Origin: Paracoccaceae bacterium
GTDB taxonomy: Bacteria > Pseudomonadota > Alphaproteobacteria > Rhodobacterales > Rhodobacteraceae
Length of the DNA: 12,960 nt
Reading direction: 5' to 3'
Assembly: GCA_007131945.1 (NCBI GenBank)
Contig: SLPP01000277.1
Coordinates: 1 to 12,960 of the forward strand
Shown: positions 1 to 8,044 of the stretch, piece by piece
Numbering within the stretch: the first letter of the stretch is position 1
How the letters are laid out: each line of letters opens with the position of its first letter
Position numbers and translations under genes: made by a program
The notes under the pieces: model-generated
Seen by the model: the letters and a program-made list of their open reading frames with translations, nothing else
Told to the model about the DNA's origin: nothing
Database searches by the model: none

Positions 1-675
1 CAGGTCCTGCCCTTCTGCGAACAGGCGCTGGCCAACCGCTACCCGTTCAACCGCCGCGCCGGCGCCGATGTGGCAATGGCCGATTTCGCGCGCCTCTTCG
101 CGCCCGGCGGGCTGATCGAGACCTTCTTCAACGAGAACCTGCGCCGCTTCGTCGACACCCAGGCCCGACCGATGACCTGGCGGTCGGTGAACGAAGCGGA
201 TCTGGGGATCTCGGATTCGGTCCTGGCGCAGTTCCAGAACGCCTTCCAGATCCGCGACGCCTTCTTCGCCCAGGGCGCGTCGCCGCGCATCGGCTTCCAG
301 ATCACGCCCTTCGCGCTCGACCCGAATGCCCAGCAGGTGACGCTGGAGATCGACGGCCAGCGCACCACCTTCAGCCACCGCGACGCCGGCGCCCAGCCGA
401 TGGCGGTGACCTGGCCCGGCGAGGTGGGGCTTGCCGGCGTGCGCTTCGATCCGCCGGCCTCGGGCGTGCAGAACATCCTCGCCCGCGACGGGCCCTGGGC
501 CTGGTTCCGGCTTCTCGACAGCGCCGAGATCCGGCGCACCAGCGTCGCCGACCGCGCGCGCGTGATCTTCAATGTCGGCGGGCGGTTCGCAATCTACGAC
601 CTGCAGGCAGGTTCGGTGCTCAACCCTTTCAACCTGCCGGCGCTGCGCAACTTCAGCTGTCCGCAGTCCTTCTGA
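1..675 (+). CDS. tssM: Type VI secretion inner-membrane protein TssM (IcmF/VasK), C-terminal part, 5' end outside the window
   Basis: TssM is the large inner-membrane and periplasmic component of the T6SS membrane complex; with TssL and TssJ it anchors the baseplate and spans the envelope. Only the last 224 residues are here, open from base 1 without a start. The reading begins in the highly conserved CExxLxxRYPF region (CEQALANRYPF), followed by ADVAMADFARLFAPGG and an FF-N-NL segment, which are hallmarks of the IcmF-family C-terminal domain. The rest is the beta-rich periplasmic end (MAVTWPGEVGLAGVRF, ending FSCPQSF), which contacts TssJ in characterised systems. No membrane segment is expected in this part. 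The stop codon TGA shares its last base with the ATG of the next gene (TGATG at 673-677), so the two are probably translationally coupled. The remaining structural T6SS genes are presumably upstream of the window. Confidence 0.95.
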   Translation, partial: QVLPFCEQALANRYPFNRRAGADVAMADFARLFAPGGLIETFFNENLRRFVDTQARPMTWRSVNEADLGISDSVLAQFQNAFQIRDAFFAQGASPRIGFQITPFALDPNAQQVTLEIDGQRTTFSHRDAGAQPMAVTWPGEVGLAGVRFDPPASGVQNILARDGPWAWFRLLDSAEIRRTSVADRARVIFNVGGRFAIYDLQAGSVLNPFNLPALRNFSCPQSF

Positions 676-1364
676 TGGCGGGCGCGTTCGGAGCCTATGG
701 CAAACTGCCCGCGATGGGCGATTTCCTGCGCGCCGAGACGCCACCCGGCTTTGTCGAGGTCTGGGATGCCTGGCTGCAGCGCGCCATGCTCGGCGCCCGC
801 GGGCGGCTCGGCGCGCGCTGGCAGGAATGCTATTTCAGCGCCCCGATCTGGCGCTTCACGCTTGCCCACGGGCTGGCCGGGCGGCTGCCGGTGATCGGCA
901 TCCTGATGGCCTCTGTCGATCGCGTCGGCCGGCAGTTCCCGCTGACCCTGATGGCGGCGCTGCCGCAGGGCACGCCGACCCTGCTGGCGCATCTCGCCGC
1001 CGATGCCGTCTTCCTGCGGCTCGAGGATCTGGCGCTCGAGGCACTGGAGGGCGGGGAGGCGCGCGCGCTCTTCCTGCAGCGGCTTGCCGGGCTGCCGCGC
1101 TTCGCGCCACCGCGCGACGCGCGCCCGAGCCTGCGCGATACCACCCTGACGCTCCGCGCGGCGGAAGCGGGCGGTGCGGCCGAACTCGCCGCCGCCCTGC
1201 TGGAGCCGCGCCACCGCCAGCCCAGCATCTGGTCGACGCTCCTGCGCGACGGCACGCGCATGATGATCACCGAGGGGCTGCCGGGCGAGGCGCAGACGGA
1301 AGGTCTCTTCGATCTCGACGCGGCGATCTGGACGGACGGCGCGGAACGACGCGCCACGGCGTGA
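675..1364 (+). CDS. tagF: Type VI secretion-associated protein TagF (ImpM/SciT family)
   Basis: This 229-residue protein is a TagF/ImpM family member. The N-terminus carries the family signature GxxGKLPxxGDFL (residues 6-18), and the middle has the conserved SVDRVGRQFPLTL block, near residues 81-93. TagF is a cytoplasmic protein known in Pseudomonas and Agrobacterium to repress T6SS assembly after translation, acting independently of or together with the Thr-phosphorylation pathway on the Fha scaffold. The start ATG overlaps the tssM stop by one base and has no convincing ribosome-binding site of its own, which supports translational coupling. A pppA-type phosphatase follows after 52 bp. In Agrobacterium the two activities are fused in one TagF-PppA polypeptide, so adjacency here is meaningful. 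The length is normal for the family and I see no truncation. Confidence 0.92.
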   Translation: MAGAFGAYGKLPAMGDFLRAETPPGFVEVWDAWLQRAMLGARGRLGARWQECYFSAPIWRFTLAHGLAGRLPVIGILMASVDRVGRQFPLTLMAALPQGTPTLLAHLAADAVFLRLEDLALEALEGGEARALFLQRLAGLPRFAPPRDARPSLRDTTLTLRAAEAGGAAELAAALLEPRHRQPSIWSTLLRDGTRMMITEGLPGEAQTEGLFDLDAAIWTDGAERRATA

Positions 1365-1401
1365 GCCGCAGCGGGGGCCGGCAGATGGGCAAGGCAGGTC
1401 A

Positions 1402-1408
1402 GGGAAGG
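1402..1408 (+). promoter_or_regulatory. Ribosome-binding site deciding the GTG start of the PP2C phosphatase
   Basis: The purine run GGGAAGG lies 8 nt before the GTG at 1417. A nearby ATG at 1385 is in a different frame and runs into a stop at 1418-1420, so the GTG is the best start for the phosphatase. Confidence 0.6.
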
Positions 1409-1416
1409 CAGAAAAC

Positions 1417-2136
1417 GTGAACCGGCCGGTGATCCGCTACAGCGCCACGACCCATGTCGGGCGCGTGCGCAAGGTCAACGAGGACGCGATCCTCGCCACG
1501 CCCGAGACGCGGGTCTGGGCGGTCGCCGACGGCATGGGCGGGCATGCCGCGGGCGACGTGGCCAGCCGTATCGTCATCGACCAACTGGCGATGCTGCCCG
1601 AGGGCCTTGCGCCGGGAGAACTGATGCAGTCGGTGCGCGAGGCGCTGCACCGCGCGCATGCCCAGATCCGCGACGAGGCGCGGTCGCGCCATGTCGACAC
1701 GATGGGGGCGACGGTGGTCACGCTGGTTTTGGCCGACGGCCATTTCGTCGCCTTCTGGGCCGGCGACAGCCGCCTCTACCGCTTCCGCCACGGCGAGGTC
1801 GAGATGCTGACCACCGACCATTCCGCCGTCGCCGACCTGGTGACGGCGGGCGAGATATCCTGGGACGAGGCCGAGTTGCATCCGCTCTCGAACATGGTCA
1901 CCCGCGCGGTCGGCGTCGGCGAGGTTCTGGAACTCGACAAGATCCGCGGCGAGGTGCAGCGCGGCGACCGGTTCCTGCTCTGCTCGGACGGGCTGAGCAA
2001 ATATGCCGGTTTCGATGCGCTGCGGCGGCTCGTGCCGCGCGCGCCGATCGAGACGGTGACCGACACGCTGCTCAACCGCGCGCTCGAGGGCGGGGCCAGC
2101 GACAATGTCTCGATCATCGTCGTCGACGTGATGTAG
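1417..2136 (+). CDS. pppA: PP2C-family Ser/Thr protein phosphatase, T6SS-associated (PppA/Stp type)
   Basis: This 239-residue protein is a complete bacterial PP2C phosphatase. Visible metal-binding and catalytic motifs, in order, are VNED (residues 20-23), ADGMGGH (37-43), GATVV (97-101), AGDSRLY (115-121), TTDHS (132-136), CSDGLS (189-194) and ASDNVS (227-232), so all expected acidic residues are present. No signal peptide or membrane segment is visible, which fits a cytoplasmic enzyme. In T6SS loci PppA removes the phosphate that the kinase PpkA puts on the Fha scaffold and so lowers secretion. No PpkA or Fha gene is in the window; they would be expected upstream. The start is GTG, chosen from the Shine-Dalgarno at 1402-1408. 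It is the last plus-strand gene of this block and converges on tpsA with only 34 bp between the stops. Confidence 0.92.
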   Translation: MNRPVIRYSATTHVGRVRKVNEDAILATPETRVWAVADGMGGHAAGDVASRIVIDQLAMLPEGLAPGELMQSVREALHRAHAQIRDEARSRHVDTMGATVVTLVLADGHFVAFWAGDSRLYRFRHGEVEMLTTDHSAVADLVTAGEISWDEAELHPLSNMVTRAVGVGEVLELDKIRGEVQRGDRFLLCSDGLSKYAGFDALRRLVPRAPIETVTDTLLNRALEGGASDNVSIIVVDVM

Positions 2137-2170
2137 CCGCCCCCGTCGCCTTGCTGCCCGGCGGCCGGCG

Positions 2171-5100
2171 TCAGATGCCGATCGCGCGCGCGAGTTCGAT
2201 CTCGACGGTTTCCAGCGCCCGGACGACCGTCGCGCCCTGCTCGCTGAAGATACCCACGAGCTGCGGGTCGTCGGCCCGGATCAGCTCGATCGCGCGCCGC
2301 ACCTCGCCCGCCGCGCCCTGCACGACCCCGATCGCTTCCGCCACCGCCTGGCGCTCGATCTCGCGGCGCTCGGCATCGGTCGCCGCGCCCGCCATCCGCG
2401 TCTCGGCGCGCGTCCGGATGTCCTGCACGCCGGTCTGAGCCTGCCGGATGATCGCCGAGACCTGCGCCAGTTCCGGCGGCAGGTCGAGCGTCAGCTGCTC
2501 GAGCGCGCTTGCATAGCTGCCCAGCGCGTTGGCGATGCAGTCGAGCAGTTCGGTGCCCAGCGGCGATTCCTGCCGGCAGGCCTGCGCGGCGAGTTCAAGC
2601 TCCTGCGCCATGGCGTCCATCTCGGCCAGTACCTCCTGCGCTCTGGCCGCGGCCTCGCTCCGGGCGCCGGCGACCGGCGTCGGGTCGGTCGAGCGGTCGA
2701 GCCCGTCGAGGTTCACGAACGTGCCGGGCGGGTTCGGCAGTTCGATGACAATGGTCGGCGGGATGTTGACGGGCGATTCGGGAACCGTCGGCTCGACCTC
2801 GCCGGTCACCGTCAATGTCCCCGACGAGACGGCCCGATACGGCTGGCCGAGCCGGCTGATCACCGGCGCGGCCGCCACGATGGCGTATTCTCCCGCCGGC
2901 CCGTCCGGATACCCCACCGAAACGAACTCGACCTCAAGCGAATCGTCCACCGGGCCGAAGACATAGACGCCCGGCCCACCGAAGACCTGACCGGTCAAGG
3001 GGGGCAGTTCGGGATCCTCGAGATCGATGGCAAGGTCCTCCGCCGCCGCCCATATCACCGGGTCGATCGCGTAGAGCTGGGCGTAGAAGCCGGGCGACGA
3101 CGGCGACCAGTGCTGCGTGAAGCTCCACCCGGCCTCGCCCGCGGTCTCCAGAAACCCGTCGAAATCCTGCAACTGCGCCGTGGTCAGCTCGGTGCCGCCG
3201 CCCGAACTGCTCGCCTGCCCGGTCGTCTGGGCGTCCCAGAACGAGGCGATGACCGAGCCGCCCGACCCGTTGATCGGGGTGTTGAAGCCGACGAGGCCGC
3301 CTAGTAGGGACGCTGCCACTTCGTTCATCGGGTCCAGGGCCACGGAGCCGAGGGCGAGCCCCTGATCGACGATGCCGTCATTGAGTCCGACCAGGCCGCC
3401 CACCACGACGCTTTCGCCCGCCGCGCCACCACGAACCTGGCCCGAAGCATAGGCCCGCTCGATCCGCCCGAAGTTCCCGCCGACCAGCCCTCCGGCATAG
3501 ACTTCCGCCCCGGCAACCGCGCGGACATTTCCGGTGGCCGCCACGTCTTCGACGAGCGCGCCAGCGGCGTTCAACCCGATCAGCCCGCCGACATAGGCCG
3601 GACCGGCCACTTCGGTCCCGGCGCCGTCGAGAATGGTGACATTGACGCTCGACCGGCTCTGCGTGACGTCGCCCAGGTTGTAACCGACGAGGCCGCCGGC
3701 ATAGACGCTGTCGCTGGCATCGTTCTGGACGCTGCCCTGCGCGGTCGAAGACCTGATGACGCCGCCTTCCTCGTTGTACCCGACCAGCCCGCCGATATCG
3801 ACGAAACCCTCGCCTTCGCCCTCCCCGTCGCTCCCGCCGCGCGCCGCGACGGAGGCCGTGGCGAATTCGATCACGCCCTGGTTGTAGCCGGCAAGCCCCC
3901 CGACCCCGGTGCCCTGGCCGCTGACGGCGCCGCCGACCTCGACATTGCTCAGGAAGCCGCGGTTCTCGCCGGCGAGTATGCCGGTATTCGCCTCGCCGCC
4001 GGTGACCGACGCGGAGAGAACCCGCAGGTTCCCGATACTGCCCGCATTCGCGGCGAAGAGCCCGACCGGGATGAAGGTGCCCGGCAGGTTGATCGACAGG
4101 TTCCGGATCGCGAAGCCATTTCCGTCGAGGCTCCCGGTGAACGGATCGGCGCCCTCGCCGAACCGCCCGCCGATCGGGCGGAAGCCCTGGCCGTCGTTCC
4201 AGCCGGCGGCGCCGCCCGCATTGATGTCGCTGGCCAGCGCGAAGCTTGCCGACAGCAGCGTGTCGATCCCCTGCAGCCCGTAGACATCGGTCAGAAGCCA
4301 GGGCGACCCGGTCGTGCCGTCGCCACCGAGCGCGCGCAGGAAGGTTGCCGAGAACGGATCGACCTGGAAGTCGCCGGCCTGGAATGCGGGCTGGGATCCC
4401 GGCGTTCCGTCGCCGACCTGCTGCCAGTCGCCGGAAAGCAGCCGGAACCGGCCGACATTGACCGCGCCGGCGGGGCCGGTGGTGATGGTGCCGCCGGCAT
4501 CGATCGTGAAGCTGCCGTTCGCGGCGGTGATCGCCTGCTGCAGCTCGACATCGCCCACCGCGCTGAAGCGCAGATCGCTTCCCGTCGCCCAGTTGACCGC
4601 GGCCAGCACGCTGATCGTGCCGGACCCCGGCGCCCCGTCGCCGGGCGCGCCGGTCGTGATCTCCACATCCCCCAGGCCCAGATTCACCACCAGCGCGCCG
4701 ACGTTCACGATGGCGGGGTTCTCGGAGGGAAGGAATGTCCCGTTTTCGAAGTCGCCGTTCTCGGTATCGTCGGTATCGATGATCACGTCATAGGGATCGA
4801 GGAGCAGCGTGCCCGCCCGGCCCAGCGGCGCGCGCCGGTCGACGAGCCCCGAGAAGCTCAGCCCCGCCCGGCCCGAGACCTCGACGAAGCCGCCGTCGCC
4901 GCCGAGCTCGCCCCCTCGGCTCAGGATCCGGCCGCGAAACACCGTGTGGTCGTCGGACCACAGGACGACGCTGCCGCCGTCGCCCAGCTCCGTGGCGCTG
5001 GCCGAGATCACGCTCGCCGCGTCGACCGCGAGCCGCCGCGCCGTCGGCAGATCGCCGCCGCCGTGGAAATCGCCGCCGATGCGGATCGCGCCGCCGCCGC

Positions 5101-6082
5101 CGGGGCCGCTCGCATCGATCCCGGCGCCGGCAAGCACGATCTCGGCGCCGGTGATCTCGATCGGCCCGCCCGTCGGCCGCGGCGGCGGGACGGGCGAGCT
5201 TTCGACCAGCGTCACCGCGGCGTGGGTCGCGGCGCGGCCGGTGACCTGCACCCTTCCGCCCGCGCCACCGCCAAGCACGATCGCCCCGTTGCGCCCCGAG
5301 ACCGAGCGCGCCTCGACAACGCCCGAAAGGTTCACCGCGTTGCGCGCCGCGTCGCGGGCGGTCGCGGCCAGCATCTCGACCCGGCCGCCATCGGCCTCGA
5401 TCCGGCCGGCATTGCTGACCAGCGCTTCCTCGCCGTCGATGGCCGAGGGCAGCGCCACCTGCAGGAACCCGTCGCCCGAGAAATCGAGCGTCGCGCGCTC
5501 GCCCGCGCCCAGCCCGACGCGGCCGAGCGGCACGCGGATCGTGCCCGCATTGGCCACGCGCCCGCCGAGCAGCGCGGCATAGCCGCCGGGGACGATGTCG
5601 ACCGTGCCCATGTTGCGCACCGCGGCCGAGGCGCCGGTGCCCTCGAAGCGCAGCCGTCCGGCAAGGAAATCCTCGTCTCGGATGTCGAGCGTCGAGGCGA
5701 CGAAACCCGCCGCGCGCACCTGCCCGTCGGGGCCGATGGTGATGCCGTTGGGATTGATCAGGAAGACCTGGCCGTTGGCGTTGAGCTGGCCGTCGATCCG
5801 GCTCGTCGTCGCGCCGGTCACGCGGTTGAGCAGCATCGCGTCGGCGCCGGGCTGGCTTATGTCGACCCGCGCCTGCGACCCGATCGAAAAGCCCCCCCAG
5901 TTGACGATCGCCGCCCGTGAACCCTGGGTGATCGCCATCTGCCCGCTGCCGGGCGTGGCGATGTCGACCGCCCCATGCGCCACCTGCCCGCCGGTGGGCA
6001 GCGTCATCGGATCGGCGAGCGCGGCGAGCGGCGAGAGCGCGGTGGTGGCCAGAAGCAGCGAGCGCAGAAGCGGTGCACGCAT
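2171..6082 (-). CDS. Two-partner secretion exoprotein TpsA, filamentous-haemagglutinin type, with GLUG repeats
   Basis: This 1303-residue protein is predicted to be exported by the Sec pathway and then moved across the outer membrane by the TpsB encoded just upstream. A signal peptide ends near residue 23 (AALA then DPMTLP). Residues about 25-220 form the TPS (haemagglutination-activity) domain, with [10 protein letters not shown] at 108-117 containing the NPNG motif that the POTRA domains of TpsB recognise. A glycine-rich beta-helix follows. Residues about 672-935 hold some nine GLUG-type units (GGLVGYN and variants), followed by the usual Trp-rich end of GLUG regions near 985-1012 and a weak MBG-like strand pattern ending SGTLTVTG near 1087-1094. 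A proline-rich linker (about 1096-1120) leads to a mostly helical tail (about 1138-1303). The protein has no lysine and only two cysteines (1169, 1182). It is probably a surface or released adhesin; the ligand is unknown. The start is supported by the ribosome-binding site at 6091-6098. Confidence 0.93.
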   Translation of the reverse strand: MRAPLLRSLLLATTALSPLAALADPMTLPTGGQVAHGAVDIATPGSGQMAITQGSRAAIVNWGGFSIGSQARVDISQPGADAMLLNRVTGATTSRIDGQLNANGQVFLINPNGITIGPDGQVRAAGFVASTLDIRDEDFLAGRLRFEGTGASAAVRNMGTVDIVPGGYAALLGGRVANAGTIRVPLGRVGLGAGERATLDFSGDGFLQVALPSAIDGEEALVSNAGRIEADGGRVEMLAATARDAARNAVNLSGVVEARSVSGRNGAIVLGGGAGGRVQVTGRAATHAAVTLVESSPVPPPRPTGGPIEITGAEIVLAGAGIDASGPGGGGAIRIGGDFHGGGDLPTARRLAVDAASVISASATELGDGGSVVLWSDDHTVFRGRILSRGGELGGDGGFVEVSGRAGLSFSGLVDRRAPLGRAGTLLLDPYDVIIDTDDTENGDFENGTFLPSENPAIVNVGALVVNLGLGDVEITTGAPGDGAPGSGTISVLAAVNWATGSDLRFSAVGDVELQQAITAANGSFTIDAGGTITTGPAGAVNVGRFRLLSGDWQQVGDGTPGSQPAFQAGDFQVDPFSATFLRALGGDGTTGSPWLLTDVYGLQGIDTLLSASFALASDINAGGAAGWNDGQGFRPIGGRFGEGADPFTGSLDGNGFAIRNLSINLPGTFIPVGLFAANAGSIGNLRVLSASVTGGEANTGILAGENRGFLSNVEVGGAVSGQGTGVGGLAGYNQGVIEFATASVAARGGSDGEGEGEGFVDIGGLVGYNEEGGVIRSSTAQGSVQNDASDSVYAGGLVGYNLGDVTQSRSSVNVTILDGAGTEVAGPAYVGGLIGLNAAGALVEDVAATGNVRAVAGAEVYAGGLVGGNFGRIERAYASGQVRGGAAGESVVVGGLVGLNDGIVDQGLALGSVALDPMNEVAASLLGGLVGFNTPINGSGGSVIASFWDAQTTGQASSSGGGTELTTAQLQDFDGFLETAGEAGWSFTQHWSPSSPGFYAQLYAIDPVIWAAAEDLAIDLEDPELPPLTGQVFGGPGVYVFGPVDDSLEVEFVSVGYPDGPAGEYAIVAAAPVISRLGQPYRAVSSGTLTVTGEVEPTVPESPVNIPPTIVIELPNPPGTFVNLDGLDRSTDPTPVAGARSEAAARAQEVLAEMDAMAQELELAAQACRQESPLGTELLDCIANALGSYASALEQLTLDLPPELAQVSAIIRQAQTGVQDIRTRAETRMAGAATDAERREIERQAVAEAIGVVQGAAGEVRRAIELIRADDPQLVGIFSEQGATVVRALETVEIELARAIGI
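3278..4069 (-). repeat. Tandem GLUG-motif repeats within tpsA
   Basis: About nine units follow the pattern GGLVGxNxGxI or close variants, at TpsA residues near 672, 700, 728, 764, 796, 832, 864, 895 and 928. Unit spacing is irregular, roughly 28-36 residues, because the intervening strands vary in length. The units are diverged at DNA level, so they look like old protein repeats and not recently duplicated DNA. GLUG motifs are common in secreted adhesins and surface proteins; a direct binding function has not been assigned in general. Confidence 0.8.
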
Positions 6083-6090
6083 GACCAGAC

Positions 6091-6098
6091 CCCTCCCC
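6091..6098 (-). promoter_or_regulatory. Ribosome-binding site of tpsA
   Basis: On the minus strand GGGGAGGG lies 8 nt before the ATG at 6082, inside the 21-bp gap between the tpsB stop and the tpsA start. It is a strong site, consistent with higher translation of the exported partner than of the pore and with a shared transcript. Confidence 0.7.
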
Positions 6099-6103
6099 GG
6101 GTT

Positions 6104-7849
6104 TCAGAAGCGCAGGGTTCCCACCAGCGAGAACCGGTTGTCGTTCGACCCGCCGCCGTGGCGGATGCCGCGCGTCGCCTCCAGCCGCACGACGGCGCTG
6201 GCAAAGCGCGACTCCATCAGCGGCAGGATCTCGACGCCGAGGCCGATGCTGGAGAGCCGCTCGCGCCCCCGTTCGAGCGCGGTCGGCCGATGCAGCCACA
6301 GGATCCCCGAGGCGGCGAAGCCATAGGGCGTGACCAGCGCGCGCACCGCCTCGGGCTGGAAGGGCGCGCGCAGCTCGCCGCGCAGCACCACGCCGCTGTC
6401 GCCGGTCAGCGTGCCGGTGGCGAAGCCGGAAAGCTCCGAGGTGGTGGCGAGCCCGATCTGCTCGCTCTTCACCAGCGGCCGGCCGAGCGCGCTCTGCGCC
6501 CGGCCCGAGACCACCATCACCAGCCGCTCGCCCAGCGGCCGTACCATCCGCCCCGACAGTTCGAGCTTGGCGAAACCCGGCCGCGCGCCGTCGCGCGAAA
6601 GCGGCAGGGCGGCGCTGCCGCGGCGCGCGCCGAAGGCGTCGAGTCCGAAGGAAGCGACGGCGTCGAGCGCATCGACGCCGCCCTCGGGCCGGTTCCGGGT
6701 CGCGCCGGCGGCGAACCGCAGGATGCGCAACGCGTCGCGGTAGACGGGCAGGCGCGTGCCGTCCGGGGCGATCACGTCCTGCCGGTCGCGCTGCACGTCG
6801 AGGCTGGCGCGCGCCGTGACGCTGAGTTCGCGCGACCGCACCACCGGATAGGCAAGGCGCAGCGAGACGCGGTCGAAGGTACTGCTGGCGGGCACGCCGC
6901 CGGTGCGCGGCGTCGTGCGGCTCTCGGTCAGCTCCAGGTTCCAGGTGAGCCCGCTGGTGCCGATCGGCGCCAGCACGCCCGCCGCCAGCGTCCGCATCCG
7001 CGGCGTCGAGGAAAAGAGCCCGCGCGCGACCGAATCGGTTTCCGGATTTCCCGAAGCACGCAGGTAGATCGTCTCGGCAAGGCCGAGGAGCCCGTTGAAC
7101 TCCATCCCGGCGTCCAGCGAGTAGCCGCCGAGGTCGCGCGAATAGCTCGTGTCGATGCCGACGAAGCCGGTCACCGGCCGGAAGTCGCCGCCCAGCACCA
7201 GCCGCGTCGAGCCCGGAAGCTCGCCCTGCGCCAGCGCCGAGTCGAGCGCCAGCCCGAACGTGTCGCCGGCGATCAGGAGCGCGCGCTCGATCTCGCGCAG
7301 GCGCAGGCTGCGCTGGCCCTCGAGCGGTCCGGTGACCTCGGCGATACGCGCGCGCACCGGCGCCGGCACGGCATCGGCCTCGATCGCCTCGACGAAACCG
7401 TCGACGACGACCAGCCGCAGCGTGCCGCCGTCGCGCAGTTCCTGTTCCGGAAGCACCACGCGGGCCAGCACGAAGCCGGCCTCGGCATAGGCGGCCTCGA
7501 GGTCCTGCGCCGCGGTGAAGATCTCCGAGACCGGGATCACCCGCCCGGTCAGCCGCGCCTCGGTGGCGCGATGCGCCTCGGCCATGGCGGCAAAGCCGCC
7601 CTCGACGCGCAGCGCACGGATCGTCACCGTCAGCCGGTCGGCACCCTCGGGCGCGCCGAGCCCGGGCGCGCCGGTGAAGACGATGGCGCCGGTCAGGCGC
7701 CGCGCCTCGGGGGCCAGCGTCGGCGGCGTGATGTCGGCGGCGGTCTGGGTCCAGACCGGGACGGCCGGCATCAGGACCGCCAGACCCAGCGCCAGCGCCC
7801 CCGTGACGACGGCCCCGCACCGCGCGAAGCTGACGGCCTTGCTGTGCAT
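6104..7849 (-). CDS. Two-partner secretion outer-membrane transporter TpsB (ShlB/FhaC/HecB family)
   Basis: This 581-residue protein is an outer-membrane beta-barrel pore of the Omp85 superfamily that exports the TpsA encoded 21 bp downstream. It has a signal peptide (hydrophobic stretch about residues 12-30). A first POTRA domain covers about 73-150 (IRALRVEG near 77-84, AGFVLARVVLPEQEL, then VVVDGFVE) and a second about 151-219. The barrel occupies about 220-581 and ends with phenylalanine (SLVGTLRF), the usual barrel-assembly signal. The L6 region can be aligned through GTLTGDSGVVLRGELRAPF (479-497), but the preceding motif, normally V/L-R-G-Y/F, reads LSGF at 473-476, so the usual arginine is serine. 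The length is normal for the family. The start ATG has only a modest GTGAGG purine stretch before it. Transcription probably begins in 7850-8044, or in the caspase gene upstream. Confidence 0.93.
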   Translation of the reverse strand: MHSKAVSFARCGAVVTGALALGLAVLMPAVPVWTQTAADITPPTLAPEARRLTGAIVFTGAPGLGAPEGADRLTVTIRALRVEGGFAAMAEAHRATEARLTGRVIPVSEIFTAAQDLEAAYAEAGFVLARVVLPEQELRDGGTLRLVVVDGFVEAIEADAVPAPVRARIAEVTGPLEGQRSLRLREIERALLIAGDTFGLALDSALAQGELPGSTRLVLGGDFRPVTGFVGIDTSYSRDLGGYSLDAGMEFNGLLGLAETIYLRASGNPETDSVARGLFSSTPRMRTLAAGVLAPIGTSGLTWNLELTESRTTPRTGGVPASSTFDRVSLRLAYPVVRSRELSVTARASLDVQRDRQDVIAPDGTRLPVYRDALRILRFAAGATRNRPEGGVDALDAVASFGLDAFGARRGSAALPLSRDGARPGFAKLELSGRMVRPLGERLVMVVSGRAQSALGRPLVKSEQIGLATTSELSGFATGTLTGDSGVVLRGELRAPFQPEAVRALVTPYGFAASGILWLHRPTALERGRERLSSIGLGVEILPLMESRFASAVVRLEATRGIRHGGGSNDNRFSLVGTLRF

Positions 7850-7943
7850 TGCGCCTCACCGTGTGCCGTGAAGCCGGGATCGCATGCGTCCCACGCGACC
7901 CCGGAACGACCCAACCGCTCACAGATCCCTCGAAGCGGAAAGC

Positions 7944-7955
7944 TAACACGTGTTA
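7944..7955. promoter_or_regulatory. 12-bp perfect palindrome, candidate operator upstream of tpsBA
   Basis: TAACACGTGTTA reads the same on both strands and lies 95 bp before the tpsB start, in the 195-bp gap between the caspase gene and tpsB. The local composition is less GC-rich than the surroundings. Two copies of CGCGATC (7970-7976 and 7986-7992) lie next to it. A dimeric regulator site is plausible. It resembles a CtrA-type TTAA...TTAAC pair only imperfectly (one mismatch and spacing short by one), so I do not name a regulator. No clear -35/-10 pair was found nearby. Confidence 0.4.
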
Positions 7956-8044
7956 ACGCTCACGCCTAGCGCGATCCCTACGGTTCGCGATCTTCCGAGC
8001 CGCGCACTGGCATTCCTACCACAGGACCGGCCGGGCCGGCGGCC

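Noticed and set aside
2136..2165. Possible bidirectional terminator between pppA and tpsA (GCCGCC ... GGCGGC)
   Set aside because: It has only six GC pairs around an 18-nt loop and no T-run on either side; easily a chance pairing in this composition.
4788..7949. A very long minus-strand open frame crossing tpsB and the N-terminal part of tpsA
   Set aside because: It is an out-of-phase reading of two well-supported genes. The product is Arg/Ala/Gly-rich without motifs, as expected from shifted frames of GC-rich coding DNA.
5975..7969. A long plus-strand open frame opposite tpsB
   Set aside because: tpsB is supported by POTRA and barrel features; the antisense product shows only shadow composition.
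8024..8044. GC-rich hairpin CCGGCC...GGCCGG after the caspase-like gene
   Set aside because: The arms are separated by one base, so the perfect stem cannot form as a hairpin, and no T-run follows on the minus strand.
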